From Burkholderia savannae (GTDB taxonomy: Bacteria > Pseudomonadota > Gammaproteobacteria > Burkholderiales > Burkholderiaceae), in assembly GCF_001524445.2 (NCBI RefSeq), contig NZ_CP013417.1, positions 2,790,001 to 2,854,000 of the forward strand: a stretch of DNA of 64,000 nucleotides, written 5' to 3'. Both the position numbers and the translations under genes were made by a program. Shown here piece after piece: positions 57,554 to 64,000 of the stretch (positions within the stretch are counted from its first letter, which is position 1; each line of letters starts with the position of its first letter). The notes under the pieces were generated by a model that was not told where the DNA came from, searched no databases, and saw only the letters and a program-made list of their open reading frames with translations.

Positions 57554-57988
57554 ATGCAAGTACAACCGTATCTGTTTTTCGGCGGCCGCTGCGACGAGGC
57601 GCTGAAGTTCTACGGCGACGCGCTCGGCGCGAAAGTGAATTTCATCGCGCGCTTCAAGGACGCGCCGCCGAATCCCGAGCGGCCGACGCCGCCCGAGATG
57701 GCCGACAAGGTGATGCACGCGAATTTCCAGATCGGCGACTCGGTGCTGATGTGCTCGGACGGCGATTGCAAGTCGGGCACGCAGCAGGTGCACGACGGCT
57801 ATTCGCTGTCGCTCAATCCTCCGAGCGTCGACGAAGGCAAGAAGATCTTCGACGCGCTGCTCGGCGGCGGCGGCGCGGTGACGATGCCGTTCGAGAAGAC
57901 GTTCTGGGCGCTCGGCTTCGGCATGCTGCGCGACAAGTTCGGCGTGCACTGGATGATCAACGTCGAAGATCCGAACATGAAGAAGTGA
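57554..57988 (+). CDS. VOC-fold (PhnB/glyoxalase-like) protein
   Basis: The product has 144 aa from ATG 57554, with AAGGAGA ahead. QPYLFFGGRCDEALKFYGDALGAKV is the PhnB/YjdN-type start, MHANFQIGDSVLMCSDG is the central strand pair, and FWALGFGMLRDKFGVHWMIN ends the fold. It is similar to 3-demethylubiquinone-9 methyltransferase-like VOC proteins. The substrate is unknown. A hairpin follows the stop. Confidence 0.87.
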   Translation: MQVQPYLFFGGRCDEALKFYGDALGAKVNFIARFKDAPPNPERPTPPEMADKVMHANFQIGDSVLMCSDGDCKSGTQQVHDGYSLSLNPPSVDEGKKIFDALLGGGGAVTMPFEKTFWALGFGMLRDKFGVHWMINVEDPNMKK

Positions 57989-58038
57989 AGGCGGCGAACG
58001 CTTCGGAAGCCGAAGCTTCCCGCAACCGATCGACGGAC

Positions 58039-58078
58039 GACGCCCGCGGCGCGATGCGCGCCGCGGGCGTCTTTGCTT
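58039..58078 (+). terminator. Hairpin terminator between convergent VOC and symporter genes
   Basis: A 15-bp perfect stem (GACGCCCGCGGCGCG paired with 58057-58071) with a 3-nt loop is followed by CTTTGCTT. The T-tract is weak, but position and stem strength support termination after the VOC gene. Confidence 0.65.
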
Positions 58079-58106
58079 GCGTTTCCCGCCGGAGCGGGCG
58101 CGCGCT

Positions 58107-59657
58107 TCAGCTCTCGACGACGTCGAGATAATCCTCCGGCCGCGTGCGGTCTTCCGCATGCGCCATCCCGAGCACGCGCACGAGCGCGCTGACGACGATC
58201 GACACGACGAGATTCACGGCCAGCGCCCAGACGGCCGCGTAGCCCGGAATCGCATAGCCGAACAAATGAATCGTGAAGATCGAGCCGGCGAGCTTCAGCG
58301 AGATCGCCATCCACGTGCCGCAGACGAGCCCCGCCGCCCAGCCGAGCAGGAGCCCGCGATAGTCGAGCATGCGCGTGTAGAGGCCGAGCACGATCGCGGG
58401 CAGCGTCTGGATGATCCAGATCCCGCCGAGCAGCTGCAGCTGGATCGCGTACGTGAGCGGCAGCCCGAGGATGAACGCGACCGCGCCGACCTTCACGATC
58501 AGCGACACGAGCTTCGCGACGTTCGTCTCCTGGTCGTGCGTCATGTTGCGGTTGACGAACTCGCGATGGATGTTGCGCGTGTACAGGTTCGCGGCCGCGA
58601 TCGACATGATCGCCGCCGGCACGAGCGCGCCGATGCCGATCGCGGCGAACGCGACGCCGACGAACCACGACGGGAAGAAGTGCAGGAACAACGCGGGCAC
58701 CGCGAAGTTCGGGCCGAACGCCTTGAAGTACGGCGCGTATTGCGGCATGTCCTTCACGCCCGACGCGAGCGCCATGTAGCCGAGCAGCGCGAGCAGGCCG
58801 AGCACGAACGAATACGCGGGCAGCATCGCCATGTTGCGGCGAATCGTGTTGCCCGACGACGACGACAGGATCGCCGTCACCGAATGCGGATACAGAAAGA
58901 GCGCGAGCGCCGAGCCGATCGCGAGCGTCGTGTATGCGCTGAAGCCGTTCATGCTCGACGCGTCGGGCACCTTCAGCAGCAGCTTCGCGGGGGGCACCGC
59001 GCCGAAGATGTGCCCGAAGCCGCCGAGCTTCGCCGGAATCACGATCACGGCCGCGGCGATCGTGATGTAGATCAGGATGTCCTTGACGATCGCGATCATC
59101 GCGGGCGCGCGCAGGCCCGACGTGTACGTGTACGCGGCGAGAATCGCGAACGCGATGATGAGCGGCAGGTCGCCGACGAAGCCCTTCGTGTCGAAACCGA
59201 GCCCGCCGATCACCACTTCGATGCCGACGAGCTGCAACGCGATGTACGGCATCGTCGCGACGATGCCCGTCACGGCGACGGCGAGCGCGAGCGAGCGGCT
59301 GCCGTAGCGGGCGCTGACGAAATCGGCGGCCGTCACGTAGCCGTGGCGCTTCGCGATGCTCCAGAGCTTCGGAAACACGACGAACGCGAACGGATAGATG
59401 AGGATCGTGTACGGCAGCGCGAAGAAGCCCATCGCGCCCGCGCCGAACACGAGCGCCGGCACGGCGACGAACGTGTACGCGGTGTAGAGATCGCCGCCCA
59501 GCAGGAACCACGTGACGATCGTGCCGAAGCGCCGGCCGCCGAGGCCCCATTCGTCGAGATGCGCGAGATTGCCGCGCCGCCAGTTCGCGGCGAGAAAGCC
59601 CATGATCGTCACGCCGACGAAGAACAGCACGAAGACGAAGGTCGCGGTCAGGTTCAT
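58107..59657 (-). CDS. Sodium:solute symporter (SSS family), MctP/ActP-like monocarboxylate permease
   Basis: The product has 516 aa from ATG 59657. About 13 helices carry the SSS signatures GGRRFGTIVTWFLLGGDLYTAYTFV and GIGALVPAAIMSIAAANLYTRNI. The gene pairs with a small DUF3311 protein gene (ATGA overlap at 59654-59657), the standard arrangement for MctP-type acetate/lactate/pyruvate permeases. The C-terminus is short and soluble. The promoter is probably upstream of the small gene. Confidence 0.9.
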   Translation of the reverse strand: MNLTATFVFVLFFVGVTIMGFLAANWRRGNLAHLDEWGLGGRRFGTIVTWFLLGGDLYTAYTFVAVPALVFGAGAMGFFALPYTILIYPFAFVVFPKLWSIAKRHGYVTAADFVSARYGSRSLALAVAVTGIVATMPYIALQLVGIEVVIGGLGFDTKGFVGDLPLIIAFAILAAYTYTSGLRAPAMIAIVKDILIYITIAAAVIVIPAKLGGFGHIFGAVPPAKLLLKVPDASSMNGFSAYTTLAIGSALALFLYPHSVTAILSSSSGNTIRRNMAMLPAYSFVLGLLALLGYMALASGVKDMPQYAPYFKAFGPNFAVPALFLHFFPSWFVGVAFAAIGIGALVPAAIMSIAAANLYTRNIHREFVNRNMTHDQETNVAKLVSLIVKVGAVAFILGLPLTYAIQLQLLGGIWIIQTLPAIVLGLYTRMLDYRGLLLGWAAGLVCGTWMAISLKLAGSIFTIHLFGYAIPGYAAVWALAVNLVVSIVVSALVRVLGMAHAEDRTRPEDYLDVVES

Positions 59658-59893
59658 TTGCCGTCTCCCCGCGGAACGCCCTTCCAGCAGTTCTTCGTCT
59701 TGAAGTAGACGAACGCGGTGATCACGGCGCTAATGAACACCCACAGCAGTTGGTACCAGTAGAAAAACGGGAAACCGAGCCATTGCGGTTCGATCTTGTT
59801 GTACGACGGCACCCAGACCATCGCGACGAGCGGCAGGACCAGCAGCCAGAGCCAGCGTTTCGCGGCCCGGTTGGCGTCGGCATCGTGAGCCAT
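59654..59893 (-). CDS. DUF3311 small membrane protein, symporter partner
   Basis: The product has 79 aa from ATG 59893. Two hydrophobic helices (about residues 14-32 and 43-63) flank SYNKIEPQWLGFPFFYWYQ, the DUF3311 signature. The stop overlaps the start of the large symporter gene, so translation is coupled and the proteins likely assemble together in the membrane. Confidence 0.9.
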   Translation of the reverse strand: MAHDADANRAAKRWLWLLVLPLVAMVWVPSYNKIEPQWLGFPFFYWYQLLWVFISAVITAFVYFKTKNCWKGVPRGDGK

Positions 59894-59996
59894 GACGTCT
59901 CCTCTTCACATCCCGGTTATTGATATGTTCTGAACGGGTACGGCGGTGCGAGAGGAACGACACGACGGGTAAGCTGCGCCTCCCCTGGCGTCAGTC

Positions 59997-60024
59997 AGTA
60001 TAAAAGTCGGAAATACCCTGTCAT
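59997..60024 (-). promoter_or_regulatory. Sigma-70-like promoter of the DUF3311-symporter operon
   Basis: On the minus strand ATGACA (60019-60024), a 16-nt spacer and TATACT (59997-60002) form a good promoter. The start codon is about 100 nt downstream. Confidence 0.6.
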
Positions 60025-60138
60025 ACGAGGGCGAACCCGGAGCCGGCCCGCTGCCGCCCGCCCTTGCGGCGGCGGCGCGGGCGGCCTGCGCGGCCTCTGC
60101 GGCATACGCGGCCTTCGGCCTGCGCGGCCGCTTCGGCG

Positions 60139-61062
60139 TCAGATCGTGAACACGTCGGCGCGCTCGCCGAGCGACGCTTTCAATCCTTTCACCCATGAGC
60201 GCGCGGGCAGGCGCAGCTCGGCCTCGATCAGCTTCGCGCGCTCGGTCAGCTGCGCGAACGGCACCGACAGCGCCGGGCCCGAGAACGCGAGCGCGATCCG
60301 ATTGCCGTCGTGCACTTCGGGCAGCGCGATCACGCGCTGGTCGAACGCGGCGTTCAGGTGCTTCATGTTGCGCACGAAGCTCGGATGATCGCCGAACAGG
60401 TTGATCGTCGCGACGCCCGCACCGGCCAGGCAGCCGCGCACCGCGCGATAGAACGCGACGCTGTCGAGCACCGGGCCGCGCGCGGTCGCGTCGTACAGGT
60501 CGATCTGCAGCGCGCCGATCGTGCCGCGATTCTTCGGATCATTGACGAAATCCCACGCGTCCGCTTCGTGGACGGTCAGGCGCGCGTCGTCGGGCGGCAG
60601 CTCGAACATCGATCGCGCGGCGACGATCACGGCCGGATTCAGCTCGACCGCCTCGACGTGCGCGCGCGGCAGGAAGCGATGCGCGAACTTCGTCAGCGCG
60701 CCGGTGCCGAGGCCGAGCTGGACGATGCGCTTCGGCGTCTCGAGAAAGAGCAGCCACGCCATCATCTGCTGCGCGTACTCGAGCTCGATGTGATGCGGCT
60801 TCGACAGGCGCATCGCGCCCTGCACCCACTCGGTGCCGAAATGCAGATAGCGCACGCCGCGCTCTTCGGAGAACGTGACGGGCGCGAAGCGCGGCTTGCG
60901 AGGCGCGTCGAGCACGGCAACGCCGTCGACTTCGTCGTCGAACGCGGCGCGGCTACGCTTCGCGCGGGACGGCTTGAGCTTGTCGGAGCCGTTGAACGGA
61001 GACGGCTTGCCGCGCTGGAACGCGCGCGCCTCGGCGGACGCGCGCTTGATCAATCGGGTCAT
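60139..61062 (-). CDS. Spermidine synthase-like protein (methyltransferase fold)
   Basis: The product has 307 aa from ATG 61062. A basic N-terminal region (about 1-45) precedes the spermidine synthase-type domain. ELEYAQQMMAWLLFLETPKRIVQLGLGTGALTKFAHRFLP is the glycine-rich nucleotide site, and VEAVELNPAVI and DLYDATARGP follow. The family includes spermine/spermidine synthase relatives that lost aminopropyl transfer. It lacks the usual GGGDG motif (here GLGTG), so its activity is uncertain. It stands alone. Confidence 0.8.
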   Translation of the reverse strand: MTRLIKRASAEARAFQRGKPSPFNGSDKLKPSRAKRSRAAFDDEVDGVAVLDAPRKPRFAPVTFSEERGVRYLHFGTEWVQGAMRLSKPHHIELEYAQQMMAWLLFLETPKRIVQLGLGTGALTKFAHRFLPRAHVEAVELNPAVIVAARSMFELPPDDARLTVHEADAWDFVNDPKNRGTIGALQIDLYDATARGPVLDSVAFYRAVRGCLAGAGVATINLFGDHPSFVRNMKHLNAAFDQRVIALPEVHDGNRIALAFSGPALSVPFAQLTERAKLIEAELRLPARSWVKGLKASLGERADVFTI

Positions 61063-61261
61063 GGATGAATCTCGTACTGATGTGGGTCTTCGGGCGAACG
61101 AGAGGATAGCACTCGCGGCATTGAGCACACGTGAAACGGTTGCTCGCCGCATCGGTTCGCCCCGCATTCCGCGGCACTCGACGCGAAGGATGACGAAGCA
61201 AAACGAAACGAACGGGAAACGCGCGACGGCCGGCGTCGGCGATCGCGTCGCGCGCAGCGCG

Positions 61262-61738
61262 TCAGGCGACGATGCCCTTCCAAATGATCAGCTTCTGGTC
61301 GAACGAGAGCGTTGCATTGGCCGGGCTCGACGATGGCAACACGAGCGTATCGAACCCCGCCGCGCGAATGATCGCTTCGAACCGCCCCGCCGTCTTGCCG
61401 TTGAAGCACACCTTCTTCAGCGACGGCACGACTTCCCGCAGCGAATCGAAATCATTGGGCTTCGCATGGCGGATCGCCGAATCGAGGCTGCCTTCGCGGT
61501 GGCACGCGGCGAGCACGTCCCAGATGCCGAAGCCGTGCGCGAGCACGCGCGCGAGACGCGCGTCGTACGGCAATTCATGCAACGCAGGCTCGCCGAGCGC
61601 CGCCCCGAGCAGCCGCCAGAACTGATTGCGCGGATGCGCGTAATACTGCGCGGCCACGAGCGACGCCTCGCCGGGAAAGCTGCCGAGAATCAGCGTGTGC
61701 GTGCCGGGCGCCACGACGGGAGGAAAGCCGCGCAACAT
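61262..61738 (-). CDS. DNA-deoxyinosine/uracil glycosylase-family protein (HDG-like)
   Basis: The product has 158 aa from ATG 61738, which overlaps the ubiC stop (TGATG). LILGSFPGEASLVAAQYYAHPRNQFWRLLG matches motif A of the UDG superfamily, family 6 (hypoxanthine-DNA glycosylase), with Asn at the catalytic position after PR. The final motif is LPSSSPANA. It removes deaminated bases, probably hypoxanthine. Coupling to ubiC and htpG is by proximity. Confidence 0.85.
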   Translation of the reverse strand: MLRGFPPVVAPGTHTLILGSFPGEASLVAAQYYAHPRNQFWRLLGAALGEPALHELPYDARLARVLAHGFGIWDVLAACHREGSLDSAIRHAKPNDFDSLREVVPSLKKVCFNGKTAGRFEAIIRAAGFDTLVLPSSSPANATLSFDQKLIIWKGIVA

Positions 61739-62340
61739 CACGCGGCCTCGCCGCCGCGCGCGCGGCGCGCGCCGGGCGCATCGAGATGCCGCCACAACGC
61801 GGGCAGCATGCATTCGGTCACCATCAGCGGCTCGCCGTGCCGCTCGAACACCGAGCGGCGCGCGGCGAATGCGTGCGGCGCGATTTGCGCGCGCTCGAGC
61901 GCGCGCGACGCGAGCGCGAACAGCGAATGTCCGGCGATCACGCGCCGGCTCACGAGCGCCGAGCGCGTCACTTCGGGATCGCTGTACAGCAGCTCCGCGA
62001 GCGGCCGCGTGCGCAGCCGCCGCATCGCCTGCCACACGCCCTTGCTCGCGGCGAGCGGCGCGATGCTGTGCGCGGCGACGAACGGCGTGCCGTCGACCGC
62101 GAGCACGACTTCGCGCACCCACACCGGCGTGCGCGGCGCGCATGCGAGCGCCGCGTGCTCATCGGCCCACGGTGTCGCGACGGTCTCGCGCGTCACGCGC
62201 ACCGTCACGCGGCCGAGCCGCGCGAGGTGCGCGGTCAGCGAGCCGCCGCGCGTGAGCCAGTCCTTCTGCGCGCTCGACGCGCCGGGGCGCGGCGTCTCGC
62301 GCCAATGCGCGTCGGCCGCGTCGAAACGCATCCGCGCCAT
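61738..62340 (-). CDS. ubiC: Chorismate lyase (chorismate pyruvate-lyase)
   Basis: The product has 200 aa from ATG 62340, which overlaps the htpG stop; an alternative ATG at 62331 ([10 protein letters not shown]) would give 197 aa. [33 protein letters not shown] and [22 protein letters not shown] contain the Arg and Glu residues of the product pocket. It converts chorismate to 4-hydroxybenzoate and pyruvate, the first step of ubiquinone synthesis. Length is slightly above E. coli UbiC. The ATGA-like junctions show translational coupling in the htpG-ubiC-glycosylase string. Confidence 0.93.
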   Translation of the reverse strand: MARMRFDAADAHWRETPRPGASSAQKDWLTRGGSLTAHLARLGRVTVRVTRETVATPWADEHAALACAPRTPVWVREVVLAVDGTPFVAAHSIAPLAASKGVWQAMRRLRTRPLAELLYSDPEVTRSALVSRRVIAGHSLFALASRALERAQIAPHAFAARRSVFERHGEPLMVTECMLPALWRHLDAPGARRARGGEAA

Positions 62341-64000
62341 CACGCCGCGCGCGACAGCAACAGCGCGTTGGTCCGCTTCACGAAGCTTGCCGGGTCCTCG
62401 AGCGCGCCCCCTTCGGCGAGCAGCGCCTGCTCGAACAGCAGATGGCACCAGTCGCCGAAGTCCGCGCCGTCGGCCTTCAGCGCCTTGACGAGCGGATGCT
62501 CCGGATTGATCTCGAGGATCGGCTGGAACGACGGCGCGTTCTGGCCCGCCGCCTTCAGCATCCGCTGCAGGTAGCCGCTCATGTCGTTGTCGTCGGCAAC
62601 GAGGCACGACGGCGAATCGGTGAGCCGGAACGTCACGCGCACGTCCTTCACCTTGTCGCCGAGCGTTTCCTTCATCTTGTCGACGACGGGCTTCATCGCC
62701 TCGCCCGTCTGCTCCTGCGCCTTCTTCTCGTCGTCGTTCAGCGCGCCGAGATCGAGGTCGCCGCGCGCGACGCTCGCGAGCCCCTTGCCGTCGAACTCGT
62801 GCAGGAACGACAGCATCCATTCGTCGACGCGATCGGTGAGCAGCAGCACTTCGACGCCCTTCTTGCGGAACACTTCGAGATGCGGGCTGTTCTTCGCGGC
62901 CTGCCACGTGTCGGCCGTCACGTAGTAGATCTTCGTCTGCTCGGGCTTCATCCGCGCGACGTAATCGGCGAGCGGCACGTTCTGCTCGTCGGTGTCGCCG
63001 TGCGTCGACGCGAAGCGCAGCAGCTTCGCGACGCGCTCGCGATTCGCGTGATCCTCGCCGACGCCTTCCTTCAGCACCTGGCCGAACGCGCTCCAGAACG
63101 TCTTGTACTTCTCGCGGCCGGCGTCGTCTTCGGCGTTCGCGAGCTCTTCGAGCATCGACAGGGCGCGCTTGGTCACGCCTTCGCGGATCGCCTTCACGTC
63201 GCGGCTTTCCTGCAGGATCTCGCGCGACACGTTGAGCGGCAGATCCGACGAGTCGACGACGCCCTTCACGAAGCGCAGGTACTGCGGCAGCAGTTGCTCC
63301 GCGTCGTCCATGATGAACACGCGCTTCACGTACAGCTTGAGGCCGCCGCGATAGTCGCGGTTCCACAGGTCGAACGGCGCGTGCGACGGCACGAAGAGCA
63401 GTTGCGTGTACTCGCTGCGGCCCTCGACGCGGTTGTGCGTCCACGCGAGCGGATCTTGGTGGTCGTGCGCGACGTGCTGGTAGAACTGCTTGTACTGCTC
63501 CTCGGTGACGTCGCTCTTCGCACGCGTCCACAGCGCGCTCGCCTGGTTGACGGTCTCGTCCTCGTCCTTCTCGACCATCTCGCCCTTTTCCTGATCCCAC
63601 TCTTCCTTCTTCATCAGGATCGGCAGCGCGACGTGGTCCGAATACTTCTGGACGATCGATTTCAGGCGGTACGACGAGAGCAGTTCGTCCTCGCCGTCGC
63701 GCAGGTGCAGCGTGATGGTCGTGCCGCGCGCGGCGCGCTCGATCGCATCGACCGAGAAGTCGCCTTCGCCCGCGCTTTCCCAACGCACGCCCTCGGACGC
63801 GGCCAGGCCCGCGCGGCGCGTCTCGACGGTGATCCGGTCCGCGACGATGAAGCCCGAGTAGAAGCCGACGCCGAACTGGCCGATGAGCGCCGCGTCCTTC
63901 TGCTGGTCGCCGGAGAGCTTCGAGAAGAATTCCTTCGTGCCCGAGCGCGCGATCGTGCCGAGGTTCGCGATGGCCTCGTCGCGGCTCATGCCGATCCCGT
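62340..64000 (-). CDS. htpG: Chaperone HtpG (Hsp90), N-terminal part beyond window
   Basis: About 550 residues are visible, reading into the right edge. The visible start ...[25 protein letters not shown] is the ATP-binding region of the N-terminal domain, followed by [17 protein letters not shown]. The middle domain has the client-region [18 protein letters not shown], and a normal C-terminal dimerisation domain ends [10 protein letters not shown]. HtpG is a cytosolic ATP-dependent chaperone. The gene is the first of the overlapping string with ubiC and the glycosylase. The missing start lies to the right of 64000. Confidence 0.96.
   Translation of the reverse strand, partial: GIGMSRDEAIANLGTIARSGTKEFFSKLSGDQQKDAALIGQFGVGFYSGFIVADRITVETRRAGLAASEGVRWESAGEGDFSVDAIERAARGTTITLHLRDGEDELLSSYRLKSIVQKYSDHVALPILMKKEEWDQEKGEMVEKDEDETVNQASALWTRAKSDVTEEQYKQFYQHVAHDHQDPLAWTHNRVEGRSEYTQLLFVPSHAPFDLWNRDYRGGLKLYVKRVFIMDDAEQLLPQYLRFVKGVVDSSDLPLNVSREILQESRDVKAIREGVTKRALSMLEELANAEDDAGREKYKTFWSAFGQVLKEGVGEDHANRERVAKLLRFASTHGDTDEQNVPLADYVARMKPEQTKIYYVTADTWQAAKNSPHLEVFRKKGVEVLLLTDRVDEWMLSFLHEFDGKGLASVARGDLDLGALNDDEKKAQEQTGEAMKPVVDKMKETLGDKVKDVRVTFRLTDSPSCLVADDNDMSGYLQRMLKAAGQNAPSFQPILEINPEHPLVKALKADGADFGDWCHLLFEQALLAEGGALEDPASFVKRTNALLLSRAA

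Noticed and set aside
1..64000. tRNA or rRNA genes, insertion sequences, prophage
   Set aside because: No cloverleaf-like conserved segments, ribosomal RNA sequence, transposase motifs or phage genes were recognised by eye; a dedicated scan was not possible.

Overview
The window is very GC-rich, densely packed chromosomal DNA from a beta-proteobacterium, almost certainly a member of the Burkholderia pseudomallei complex (pseudomallei/mallei/thailandensis and relatives). Several proteins (TrhO, UbiC, DnaE, MsbA, PurT, RhlE, the intracellular PHB depolymerase) match my memory of that group. The many short tandem repeats (6-9 bp units, up to 26 copies) are also typical of it. No database search was run, so species-level placement is inference.

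Layout. (1) 1-4.4 kb, accessory-looking: a secreted pectinacetylesterase-family hydrolase cut by the window edge, its membrane-anchored neighbour, two hypothetical proteins and a small lipoprotein whose signal peptide contains a hexanucleotide repeat. (2) 4.7-9.0 kb: an MFS exporter divergent from a LysR regulator, then an ECF41-type sigma factor and its probable target, an AhpD/carboxymuconolactone decarboxylase-like protein. Both carry the same TGTCACA-16-CGTC promoter, and the sigma gene lacks a normal start codon. (3) 9.7-13.4 kb: a PRC-barrel lipoprotein translationally coupled to an MFS protein, a small FUSC-like membrane protein and an RcnB-like periplasmic protein. (4) 13.9-23.3 kb: a lipopolysaccharide/glycan block with a GT2 transferase, two GT9 heptosyltransferase-like proteins, two GT4-type transferases, an O-antigen ligase-like protein and the lipid A flippase MsbA. 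It is mostly one leftward run with ATGA overlaps. (5) 23.4-34.8 kb, housekeeping: dnaE, trhO, gluQ, rhlE, an MliC-like protein, a tiny lipoprotein, purT and a META-domain lipoprotein.

(6) 35.0-48.5 kb: an unusually long FtsK translocase (1937 aa) with about 1300 residues of low-complexity linker, a beta-propeller lactonase divergent from a GH15 hydrolase, the PHB depolymerase phaZ behind a promoter with a palindromic operator, a TetR regulator, and an orphan RnfB-like ferredoxin next to nth. (7) 49.3-64.0 kb: an EamA exporter, a DUF1841 protein, two small cytochromes c, a MoxR ATPase with a CoxE-like VWA protein, a BenE-type transporter, transaldolase, a VOC-fold protein, a DUF3311/SSS-symporter pair, a spermidine synthase-like methyltransferase fold, and the overlapping htpG-ubiC-glycosylase string (htpG cut by the right edge).

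No rRNA, tRNA, insertion sequence, prophage or CRISPR array was seen. Non-coding interest lies in the tandem repeats in the larger intergenic gaps, five terminator-like hairpins and a few readable promoters. I found no clearly undescribed multi-gene system. The best leads are the ECF41 module with its damaged or non-canonical start, the in-frame hexanucleotide repeats in a lipoprotein signal peptide and in ftsK, and the phaZ operator.
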